In this document: in pieces, positions 23,123 through 31,649 of the stretch
Layout of the letters: every line of letters starts with the position of its first letter
Numbering within the stretch: the stretch's first letter is position 1
Assembly (NCBI GenBank): GCA_026075535.2
Contig: AP026539.1
Coordinates: forward strand, 5,828,001 to 5,892,000
Direction of reading: 5' to 3'
Source: Tricholoma matsutake
Lineage: Eukaryota; Basidiomycota; Agaricomycetes; Agaricales; Tricholomataceae
Length of the DNA stretch: 64,000 nt
Program-made: the position numbers and the translations under genes
Notes under the pieces: generated by a model
What the model was told of the DNA's origin: nothing
Databases searched by the model: none
The model's input: the letters and a program-made list of their open reading frames with translations, nothing else

Positions 23123-24641
23123 TAGGCAATAGCACGGGTTGGGGTAACCCGTGCGGGTCATGGCTACGGGTATCTCCGGGTATGGGTATGGGTCACACTT
23201 ATGTCACCCGTGACCCGCACTTAACCCGCCCTGTATATGAGTTATGATTTTGGGCACTCTATATTATGGTAAGTTTCCATCTATTCCATATGATATTATA
23301 TTCATTATAACTCTATTTGAGTCTCGTTCGAAGGTCCCAATAAGATGAGAGACCTGCATTCATTCATTACTTCACAATAGTGCTATCTTGTTGGGTAGGG
23401 GGGCTTGGTATGAGTATCTGGGATCTTAGTGAGTTCTCACTCATTTCATATGATCTTATACTTATTCTGACTCTATTTAGGTGTCGTCTGAAGGCCCCGA
23501 TAAGACGAGAGGCATGCATCTATTCATTAGTTCACAATAGCGGTATCTTGTTGGGTATGGGGGCTTGGTATGAGTATCTTGGATCTTAGTGAGTTTTCAT
23601 TCATTTCATATGATCTTATACTTATTCTGACTCTGATTAGGAGTCGTTCAATGGCCCCAAGGAGACGAGAGGCCTGCGTCCATCTGTTATTTCACAATAC
23701 CATTATCTTGTTGGGTTACCGGGTAGGGGGTCTTTGGTATGAGTATCTCAGATCTTTGTGAGTTCTGATCTGTTTTGTATTTATCTTATACTCATTCTGA
23801 CTCTAATTAGGTGTCGTTCAAAGGTCCAGATGAGACGAGAGGCATGTGTCTATTTGTTACTTCACAATAGTGCTATCTTGTTGGGTAGGGGGGCTTTGAG
23901 TGACAACGAGTCAATCAAGACAATGTCTGATACTGAAAATACTAGTAACGTTTGTAATTCATCCTCACACCCATTTTTTTCTAACAAACTGTAGACATCT
24001 TCAAAACCACGGAATATATTCGACACCCTCCCCTCGTTAAGTGCCCCTGCACGTAAAGAGCTACGCAATGAACTGGACCAATATCTGTCGTTGGACCAGG
24101 AGATGGTGGACAACGTCATCATGTGGTGGCATGAGCGTCGATCGATGTATCCGTATCTCTCCTGCATGGCTTTGGATTACCTGACGATTCCAGGTATGTA
24201 ATATGATTCTCATGCTCATTTTAATTACTAACACATATTGCATTAGCAACTTCTGTTGACGTTGAACGTGTGTTCAGTCGTGGCTGGCTCGTTTTGTCCC
24301 ACGTTCGGAGTCGGCTTTCTGCTCAATCAACGTGTGCTTTAATTTGCTTGGGATCATGGAGTTTACAGGGATTGGTGAAGGATTCTGATGTTTTGGCAGT
24401 AGGGACTTTGAATGACATTGAGGGAGACAAGGAGCCACATCTCGAGGCTGGATGGGACCGTATTGATTAATAATTTATGAGTTCTCGATAAATTACAGGA
24501 TTTTATAGTACAACCCACGGTGTATACCCGTACCCGTGGTGACCTGTGGATGAAAACCTGTGGGTTGACGGGTAAATACCCTTGCGGGTCAGAGTACGGG
24601 TTAAATTTTGAACACCCGCGGATTACCTGTGCCATTCCCTA
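23123..24641 (+). mobile_element. hAT remnant nested in Gypsy A protease (1519 bp)
   Basis: Ends TAGGCAATAGCACGGGT and, reversed, TAGGGAATGGCACAGGT fit hAT termini. It is flanked by 8-bp duplications TTGATTGT (23115-23122) and TTGATCGT (24642-24649), differing by one CpG transition. Subterminal CGGGTA repeats occur at both ends. From about 23260 to 23900 there are four or five tandem units of about 120-145 bp (CATATGATCTTATACTTATT). Only the C-terminal part of a transposase remains. Confidence 0.9.
23990..24470 (+). pseudogene. hAT transposase C-terminal dimerisation domain fragment
   Basis: Two exons joined across an intron (GTATGTAATATG...CATTAG, about 24193-24246). The first has ELDQYLSL and WWHERRSMYPYLSCMALDYL; the second has TSVDVERVFSRGWLVLSHVR and SAQSTCALICLGSW. 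This is the signature of the hAT family C-terminal (dimerisation) domain. The BED finger and most of the catalytic domain are missing, so the element could not move itself. Confidence 0.88.
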
Positions 24642-24649
24642 TTGATCGT

Positions 24650-24951
24650 TAAGAATCCTTTGGTGTAGTGGGAGATCTCCCCTTTCTTGTTTGGGGTTCC
24701 ATCTATGTTTTTGACCCTGATTGTCCTTTCCAGGGGGTGTAGTTCGAATCCTCCACTTTTTGTGAATTCGTGGCTCATGAATATTCCTCCTGCTCCTGAG
24801 TCGAGTAGGGCTTTGGTTTTGATGGCTTTCCCTCTGCCTGCTCCTAGCACTTTGATATCTAAATGCATAGATTGATTCTTCAAAGTGGCTAGTAATACAG
24901 AGCAGACAGAGAGTTTGGTGGTACCTGGCATCGAGGCAGGCCACCTCTTTA
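24650..24951 (-). pseudogene. Gypsy A protease N-terminal half
   Basis: Frame beginning in the gag stop region and running through MPGTTKLSVCSVLLAT to ALLDSGAGGIF, which holds the DSG active-site triplet of retropepsins, then RVKNIDGTPNKKGEI. It lies in the -1 frame relative to gag and stays open back to the slippery site at 24952-24958. It is truncated by the hAT insertion and continues at 23122. Confidence 0.88.
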
Positions 24952-25800
24952 AAAACCCTCATCCCCTATTAAGGCGAGAGCTTTCTCCTTTCCTTCTTTG
25001 TTGAGTTCTTTCATGATCGCTCGGATCTTTGAGTAGGCTTCTCTGCCTTTGTTCTTTGGGAAAGGCCAGTCCTCGGTTCTTGTCTCCCCTTTCTTATGTT
25101 TGGCTGCTCTGTGTCCTGGTTGGTGGCACACAAAGCATAATCCCTTCTTCATATGCTCGATCCTCTCTTGATTGGAGAGTTGGTTAATCTCGAGTGGACC
25201 TTCTTTTGATTTGGAGTTGGGCAGCTTCCTTGCTAAGGCCTCTTGTGCCTTCCCAGCTATGGCCCTTGCTCTTCTCCATTGTCCATCATACTTGGAGGCG
25301 GCGTTGATCATCCCTTCTAACGTGGTGGGGATTGTTTCCATGTTAAAGACTCTCTTGAGGAGTCTTGGGTTCAGCACATCCATGAAGAGCTCAATGAGGG
25401 CAGTGTCGTCATTGATTCCTGCCTTCTCTTGCAGGATTCGGAACTGCGCTATGTAGTCCTCCAGGTCCTGTCCCTGCTTCAATGTTTTCATGTCTGTCCT
25501 GGCTCTGCCAGCTTCGTCAATCAGTGTGAACGCCGTTTTGAGCACCACTTCGAAGGTCGACCATGTTCCTAGGTCTTCCTTCTCTGCCCATGTCTGTGCC
25601 CAGGGTGCAGCGGTTCCTCTGTTCATAAATGACAACGCAAAGATGATTTTCTTTTCATCAGTGTCATAGATTCCATGGTTCACTCTCAAATAGAGTTTTA
25701 CTTCTTGTAAGAACTTTGCAGTTCTCATTCGGTCCCCTGTGAAGTCAGAGGGGGTTTGGATTCTAATCTCCTTGGTAGATGCGGTGGGTTCGGTAGACAT
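24949..25800 (-). CDS. gag: Gypsy A Gag (capsid/nucleocapsid-like)
   Basis: 283 codons, uninterrupted from the ATG at 25800. The retrotransposon gag core is recognisable (FLQEVKLYLRVN, IIFALSFMNRGTAAPWAQ, LKQGQDLEDYIAQFRIL). Near the C-terminus is a knuckle CFVCHQPGHRAAKH, a CX2CX4HX4H variant instead of the usual CCHC; Gypsy D has the same variant. The open frame continues upstream without a stop to about 26075, with no other ATG, so the true start could be non-AUG or involve an intron; 25800 is my choice because it is the first ATG. It forms the particle that packages element RNA. Confidence 0.85.
   Translation of the reverse strand: MSTEPTASTKEIRIQTPSDFTGDRMRTAKFLQEVKLYLRVNHGIYDTDEKKIIFALSFMNRGTAAPWAQTWAEKEDLGTWSTFEVVLKTAFTLIDEAGRARTDMKTLKQGQDLEDYIAQFRILQEKAGINDDTALIELFMDVLNPRLLKRVFNMETIPTTLEGMINAASKYDGQWRRARAIAGKAQEALARKLPNSKSKEGPLEINQLSNQERIEHMKKGLCFVCHQPGHRAAKHKKGETRTEDWPFPKNKGREAYSKIRAIMKELNKEGKEKALALIGDEGF
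24952..24958 (-). promoter_or_regulatory. -1 ribosomal frameshift heptamer G_GGT_TTT at gag stop
   Basis: In the gag frame the sequence is GAG GGT TTT TAA, giving a canonical X_XXY_YYZ heptamer directly before the stop. Slipping back one base reads on through TTA AAG AGG TGG into the protease frame with no stop. I did not identify a downstream pseudoknot by eye. Confidence 0.75.
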
Positions 25801-26084
25801 GTTGGCATTGTCGTTGGATAGGGAGAATGGATCTCGTTCTGGGGTTTCTTCTTTATCGAAGGGTCTAAAATCCTCTTCGTCAAGGTATCGGGGTTCTTCA
25901 TCACTGGTTCTCCTTGAGAACCACTTCTGTGCTGGTTCTGAGTATCGTACTAGTCGATCCTGGTATCTATACCACGGGGTTCTTCCTGATGATGATGCTC
26001 CAGTTGGAGGTCTGTCTGGGCTTTGTCTGAAAGATGTTGTGTCTGCACCTAGGTAGGTGGACTTCGTAGATCAGCTTGACCTTT

Positions 26085-26820
26085 TGTTAAGACTATAGGT
26101 CTTTAACTCAGCCTTGGCTTCATATGTTACAGTTGGAGGCTTTCCAACTGTCTCATATCGCACCAGGAGACTTTCCTAGTGTATTGGGCTTCCTGCCTTC
26201 ACTTGGGTACTTCCTCAAGTTGTCACAGCTATCCGTACTCAGAGGCTTTCTGAGTAGACTGTCGGTGTGTGTATCACAGTTGGAGGCTTTCCAACTGTTG
26301 AGTTCAAGTTATCACAGCTAGGGGCTTCCTAAGCTGTCGAGTATTCTGGTTGAGTCTAAGACCATTGATTGAATTAGGTCAAGCTGGAGAATACACAGAG
26401 TGTAGCTACAGCTTATATACTGTTCCAGGACTATCTATTGTCCAATCGGAAGGTGAGATGCTTATCAGGTAAATATAGACAAAAACAATAGAAACAATAG
26501 GCCTCATGCCTCGCATGAGGCGTCCAATGTCAAGGAGTGCTGTGGCGCAGCATATCAGAGAACAATAAGAGATAAGCCTCATGCATAGCATGAGGCATCC
26601 AATGTCATGGATCCAATGTCAAGAACACCGCAGCATCTCAATTGTGAGGGTCCGACATCATGGACCTCATGTAAAGGGGTTGTCATACCATGGTGTGTGT
26701 GGGAGTGGATTCGGGTGCATGGAGTCACCATGCATCAAGGTGTCTCCCGTCGGAAGTGAGTCGAGTCGAACAGAAAAATGAAGTGCCTGGTCTTGCGGGT
26801 CCAGATAACAAATCGTAACA
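26085..26820 (-). repeat. Gypsy A 5' LTR (736 bp)
   Basis: Same ends as the other LTR (TGTTAAGACTATAGG...TCGTAACA in plus orientation). About 21 bp shorter through loss of a GGATCCGATGTCAA-type repeat. Most visible base differences from the 3' LTR are CG versus TG or CA. No convincing tRNA-complementary primer binding site was found next to it. Confidence 0.93.
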
Positions 26821-26859
26821 ACATGCCAAATGAATGATAATACAAAAAATAAGCCTAAG

Positions 26860-27215
26860 AATCCAATACAAAATGCTGATATCTGCTCATAGGAAACTTA
26901 GAAACATTGCTGAAGCCATGAGGAACAATGTCCCAGATGCAGTCCACCATTTCCTCAATATTGAGGCTCAAGTGGGCAACGAGGAGGACAGTGATGGGTC
27001 TGGAGATGGACCTCCTGGTAAGTTGACTCCAGCACTCCCTACAAGTGCTGTTAATCTGTTTACATTCTAGATGACTTCATTGACAATCAGGTTGGACAAC
27101 TGAAAGACGCACCAGGGCTCCTGGAGAAGCTGACTGACCAAGGCGAGGAGGATCTGAATGACTTCTTGTCGGGAATCTTGGAACAGTCGTGTAACCTCAA
27201 TGCACAGCGGCCAAG
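26860..27215 (+). pseudogene. Spt5-like KOW gene, N-terminal exons
   Basis: First piece of a gene that continues at 29127 and 53432. It starts near KLRNIAEAMRNN with FLNIEAQVGNEEDSDG, an acidic N-terminus. A 53-base intron (GTAAGTTGAC...TTCTAG, about 27017-27069) is followed by DDFIDNQVGQLKDAPGLLEK and NDFLSGILEQ. The start codon is uncertain because the palindrome and Gypsy A lie immediately upstream. The exon is cut at 27215 by a TIR element. The family resembles the elongation factor Spt5 but is multicopy in mushrooms, so this is probably not the essential SPT5 gene. Confidence 0.55.
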
Positions 27216-27459
27216 GAGTACTTTACACTCCCCCACCTATTCCGGTTGGATTCCGGTTTGTCTGGCCAGAATTTCTGGAATTTCTGGAATCCAGTGGAAT
27301 TTTTTTGTATGCAGTTTTCCCTATGCAGCACAATTCTGGTCAGAATAAGAATCCAATTTACACCCGGAATCCCTGGAATCTGACCGGACTCATCACAACC
27401 AGAATAACAGGACTAACTGGACTAACTGGAATGCATGTGCTTTCCCAAATAAAAGTTTG

Positions 27460-27532
27460 ACACACATCAAGAATTGAACCCTCAACCTTGGGTCTGTATA
27501 CCAGAGCGTGCTTAACCACTGAGCTACCAGGT
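27460..27532 (-). repeat. tRNA-like sequence in the TIR element
   Basis: On the minus strand it reads CTGGTAGCTCAGTGGTTAAG (A-box) with GGTTGAGGGTTCAATTC (T-arm and B-box) about 40 bases on, and an anticodon-arm-like stretch between. The ends of the acceptor stem do not pair, so I treat it as a tRNA relic or SINE head. Confidence 0.5.
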
Positions 27533-28139
27533 AATTATTCCTCTATATACATTTAATACCTTTATGACCAAACCAAGGTGCGTAGTTAACTGCAGCCATT
27601 AACAGAATAATTAATAAGTACACATACATGCATGACATGCGACATGTGACTGCCAGCTCACAACCACCACCACCACTGTCATCAATGCTGCCTCTCCTCC
27701 TCTCCACTCTACCACCACCACTGCGTGCACACCCACCACCACTGCTCCCATGCCCACCACCACTGCTCCCATGCCCACTGCCACCATCACCACCACCTTC
27801 AAACAAGCTGACTGGATGGAACACGGGCCCAAATGACAGCAATGTTGTTTGGGCCATAGATAAGTTTTTTTTCTTTTTTCTTTTTCTTTTTATCAATCAA
27901 CTAATTGTAATTTATTGCTGTTTAGGTTGTATACTACTTGGGACGACCTGCCACAATGAAAAATGCGCAACCCACGCCCATGCCCACCCGATCCCCTCCT
28001 CCCCATTCAAATGGGATGTGAGGCTGTCGACATGGGCTAGGAGGGTGCAGAGGGATGCCAGGAGACCCCGGAAGGGGGGTACCTGTTTAGTAAGCACCCA
28101 CCAACCTCTGTACTCGCACCACATCGCACTGATGCGCCC

Positions 28140-28435
28140 AAACCCCCCCCCCCCCCCCCCCAAAAAAAAAAAGAAAAAAACAGAAATCCAAACAGGGGAT
28201 GACAGCAACGAACAATGACAAGCCACCCACACCCAGCCTCACAAGCAACTGCTCGTGGGGTGGATCATGGGTGGAACAACAACAATGACAAGCCACCTAC
28301 CCCCAGCCTCATGAGCAACTGCTTGTGGGGTGGATCATGGGTGGAACAACAACAACAACAAGCCACCCCCAGCCTCATGAGCAACTGCTCATGGGGTGGA
28401 TCATGGGTGGAATGACAGACAACAGCGGGGTCGTG
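28140..28435 (+). repeat. poly-C/poly-A tract and 70-bp tandem array
   Basis: A run of about 18 C and 11 A (28143-28172) precedes three units of 66-70 bp containing AACAATGACAAGCCACC, CCTCATGAGCAACTGCTC and GTGGGGTGGATCATGGGTGG. The central palindrome varies between units by changes on both arms. Confidence 0.75.
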
Positions 28436-28705
28436 TCCCCTCCCCCTCCCCTGCACTTCATGTGGGGAGGGATTTTTTTTGTACTTTTAATTATTTATTA
28501 GTATTGTGCCCCCCCTCCCCCATTTTGCATGGGGGAGGGATTTTTTTCTTCATGTTTTTACCTCCCCCCTCATGTTTGGTGCGAGGGGTTAGCTTTTTAT
28601 GTATATAAATAAAACTCACTCTCACATCTTGTGAGAGGGAGGATTTTTTGTTTATGTATGTAATCACAATCATCCCCACTCCCTCGCATTCAATGTGAGG
28701 GATGT
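28436..28705 (+). repeat. cluster of five GC-rich hairpins
   Basis: Consecutive hairpins spaced about 50 bases, each followed by a T-rich stretch. The clearest stems are CCCTCCCCCAT/ATGGGGGAGGG, CTCTCACA/TGTGAGAG and CATT/AATG inside CCCTC/GAGGG. Stem sequences differ from one hairpin to the next while pairing is kept. Confidence 0.65.
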
Positions 28706-28789
28706 GGTTAATTAAAAAATTTTGATCTTAACTACTTTGAAAAAAATTAGAGTGTCATGAATAAACCTTATATTACTAACTAATAATTC

Positions 28790-28885
28790 TCCTGTGGCTC
28801 AACTGGTTAAGCACACATGTTTGGTTTATCATGTGACCACTCTAATCAAGATGTCTTGAGTTCAATCCTTACTCTGCACAAATAT
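28790..28885 (+). repeat. second tRNA-like sequence in the TIR element
   Basis: TGGCTCAACTGGTTAAGC (A-box, about 28795) and GAGTTCAATCCT (B-box, about 28858) are separated by a longer than normal spacer. No acceptor pairing, so it is a SINE-like or tRNA-derived relic. Confidence 0.45.
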
Positions 28886-29126
28886 ATTTTGTAGGCACTT
28901 TGACAACTTAAGACTTGAAATTTGACTATCCATTAGGGTATATACTCTAAGTTGAGCATTTGGAGTAACCGGAATCTGGTCAGAATAACCAGAATAACTG
29001 GACTACAACCAGAATAACTGGAATCCAATTGGAATAACTGGACTCTGACCAGAATAACTGGACCCCAACCGGAATAACTGGACTCCAACCGGAATAGGTG
29101 GGGGAGGGTAAATTACAGTGGCCAAG

Positions 29127-30237
29127 ATATGACAATTCCAACGACTCAGACACACCAGCTGCCATCACTTCATGCATGCCAACTAATGCAGACTATCCAT
29201 TACTGAGGGTCTGCTGTACTGTGAGCCTCAACCATTACAATTTTGTGATAGCCTACTGACTTATTATATCTAGCTATGGAAGGAGAGCAACGCCGTAGCC
29301 TACCTGTTTAGGGTTGTGCAACCAGAACACAAGTTGAGGTCTGCATTCTCGTGGGATTTAGTTCACAGGTGGTTTTATATCGAGGCCTTCATGAACCCTG
29401 TGCTGTCTAAGCTGCTACATTCTAACCCACAACTTATTTGCCCACGAGAAGGTTTTGGGGTGATTGACATGGAAGAGTGGACTATGCTATTGGATATGGA
29501 TGATGAAAGGTACCCCTCTGTTGGAGATTGGGTTACCATCTGCTGTGGGTTGTACAAAGGGGATGTAGGCTATGTTTGGTCCACTGAGAACTGGGGTCAA
29601 ATCACCCTTCTTTTAGTTCCTCACCTCCCTTACCCTCCCATGGTTGGTTCTTCTTCCAGGAAAAGGAAATGATCTGGTACCCATGCCGACCCCTGCCTGT
29701 TTACCAAGGACATGGTGATGAACTTTGCAAGGAACCACGGCATCACACAATTCCAGAAAGGGGAGGACGATTTGTGGTGGACCATCTTGGGTCGTAAGTT
29801 CGAGCACACTCTCAAAGTTAGGATATTCCACCACCATTCAGTCTCATCTACCTCTGTCTCCATGCCTAGTAGTACATTTTATGAGTTTAAAAAGGCCCCT
29901 CACCCAGACATCATGAATGTGACATTCCCTTGCCCTTCAGAATGGAAATTTTCTGAGTGAACATGTGGTAGCCATTAAGCCCTCAGAAAAGCGAGGCATT
30001 ATTAAAGCTGTGCATCCTCATTCAGTGGAGGTGGATCTTGAGGATGGCAAGGGCATAGTGAATGTCCCTTGGTCCAATTTGAGAAAGTATGTTGCCATTG
30101 GTGACTTTGCTGAAGTGATAAGTGGAGCTCTCTGTGGAGAAAAAAGATGGGTAGTAGAAATTAGTGGTGATGAATTTGAAAGTGTTCGGATCACTGAATG
30201 GTTTGAATGCCAAGAAATAAGTGGTGGCATAACAGCT
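29127..30237 (+). pseudogene. Spt5-like KOW gene, middle exons (NGN and KOW domains)
   Basis: Continues the frame from 27215. An exon (YDNSNDSDT...YPLLRVCC) is followed by an intron near 29220-29273 (GTGAGCC...TCTAG). An NGN-like domain follows (FRVVQPEHKLRSAF, WFYIEAFMNPVL), then KOW 1 (VGDWVTICCGLYKGDVGYV, LLLVPHLPYPP). After a further piece (EHTLKVRIFHHHSVSS, PCPSEWKFSE) comes KOW 2 (KPSEKRGIIKAVHPHSVEV, IGDFAEVISGALCG). The frame runs to 30237 and is then cut inside a later exon by the outer nested element. The Spt5 family binds RNA polymerase II and nascent RNA; what these multicopy relatives do is not known to me. Confidence 0.7.
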
Positions 30238-30345
30238 TAGGGACTGCCATGGATGGCCATGATCTGGATGACCATCTGTGGATATCATATATGGATGGAT
30301 GGCAATGGATATGGATATCACATGGGTGGTATCCATGGATGAATG

Positions 30346-30751
30346 GATGGTTACTATAAATATATGAGTAAATATGGATAAGGAATGATACAGTGAGTAA
30401 TGCTGGATAATCCCACCATGAGTACAGGTTTGGGATTGCTGAACACTGTACCCTTTGTTACAGGTATCACAGGTACCAGCACCTGACCTTCCCACAATAC
30501 AAGCCTAAGAATGGTGAGGCATCCCATGTCTGCCTCACTATTCCTAGGCTTGATTGCATCAAAACCCTACCACCAGTTCTCATGCCAATCACCACCCGAT
30601 CACTGTCTCCCATGGTTGATCAACATGCACCACAGCCTTGGCTAGTGTTGCACTCATCATCCCTGCATGGTATTCCACCCTTTTCCCTTTGCTTTTTTTG
30701 GTAGATAACACTTATGTATGTATATATAGCATTAACAAACAGTGGTTTACA
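30346..30751. other. internal part of the outer element, no gene recognised
   Basis: Contains an open stretch after a TTACAG acceptor-like site (YHRYQHLTFPQYKPKNGEAS onward), but I recognise no domain. Confidence 0.25.
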
Positions 30752-30960
30752 AGTCCTTAATGCAGTTAAGACTTGTTCTTCAAACTGAGAATTACGCATC
30801 CTTAACAACATTAAGTAAGACTTGTTCTTCATACCAGGAATTGAGGAAAAATTCAGTGCTATAAGAAAAACATTTCCTTTTTTCCCACGGTCAGTAAGTT
30901 CTGTGCAACCATTACAAAAATTACTGACTTTACTAACCATGGGACTGAAAAATTAGCCGA
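30752..30960 (+). repeat. left arm of a long inverted repeat (partner 52830-52981)
   Basis: Begins AGTCCTTAATGCAGTTAAGA and includes CAACCATTACAAAAATTACT near 30908. The complement of 52830-52981 gives AGTCCTTAACAAAGTTAAGA and CAACCATTACAAGAATTACT in the same order. Probably the terminal repeats of another element in the nest; no clear target duplication was found. Confidence 0.6.
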
Positions 30961-31137
30961 GATGCAGATTTCGAGTATAAAAGGAAAAATTTCATCCAGC
31001 TATTTAAATTACCGGTAACCTACAGTAATTGACTTCAATACACTCCATTACAAACTGTTATTGATAGTTTCATTACAAACTATTATTGATCAGTTACAAA
31101 CTTTGTATTGAAATTTTGAAATTTGATGATACTTTGG

Positions 31138-31233
31138 GGGTGCCCTAAAGTTATCATGTGCACCAAATATCAACTTCTCTCCCCCCCCCTGAGAGATGTC
31201 GATATTTGGTGCATGTGACCACTTTAGGGTATG
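31138..31233. repeat. imperfect 30-bp-arm hairpin
   Basis: CCTAAAGT..TCATGTGCACCAAATATC pairs with GATATTTGGTGCATGTGA..ACTTTAGG around a C-rich loop. Not part of any gene seen. Confidence 0.7.
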
Positions 31234-31649
31234 CTTTTTTTAGCACATCGATGATGAAAGTCTTGTATCTCACTCATTTCTTGTCCAATTAGGTTCATTT
31301 AACTACAGATGGGAAAGTACATTATTGGAGGACCCCTGAAAGCCCCCCTATATGTCTCCACTGGATCCGGATAAAATTTGGTGTTTTGGCGGTTAGGTAT
31401 GGTCCAATCCAGATAGAATTGGGCCTATATTTGATGTGATGTAGGTGTCAAAAGTCCAGATAAAATTGGCAAGTGACGAGCAGCTATGTTCCCAATCCGG
31501 ATAAGTTTTTTACACATCCAGCTTCAGGGCTCCGGGCTGCACAATTCAACATCATGAAATATATCACAGAATAGACAGTTTTTTGTCATTCAGTAGTAGT
31601 AAATATATGAGTAAAATGAAGGCTGTCAATCACATGCAGATGTCTTCCA

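Larger units (their letters stand above)
17637..26820 (-). mobile_element. Gypsy A, Ty3/Gypsy chromovirus, 9184 bp with nested hAT
   Basis: Bounded by LTRs with TG...CA ends and a perfect 5-bp target duplication ACATG (17632-17636 and 26821-26825). Order on the minus strand is gag, protease, linker, reverse transcriptase, RNase H, integrase and chromodomain, as in Metaviridae chromoviruses, followed by an extra ORF. A 1519-bp hAT remnant sits inside the protease. Every stop I checked from the linker through the pol region is TGA except one TAG in RNase H; ORF3 has a second TAG. The YMDD and integrase motifs are intact, making it the least damaged of the four Gypsy elements in catalytic residues. 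Confidence 0.95.
27216..29115 (+). mobile_element. 1.9-kb TIR element inserted in the Spt5-like exon
   Basis: Inverted ends share CTCCCCCACCTATTCCGG and a few more bases, with further CCGGAAT-type repeats inside both ends. The flanks are an 11-bp duplication CAGCGGCCAAG (27205-27215) and CAGTGGCCAAG (29116-29126), differing by one CpG transition. Excision at that point joins the host codons in frame (LNAQRPR then YDNSNDSD). Long duplications of 9-11 bp are typical of Mutator-like elements, but I see no transposase inside: it holds tRNA-like sequences, GC-rich hairpins and a tandem array. Confidence 0.85.

Noticed and set aside
19180..23132. Plus-strand ORFs across Gypsy A (for example 19180-19533, 22537-23031)
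   Set aside because: They are antisense shadows of pol coding with no recognisable domain.
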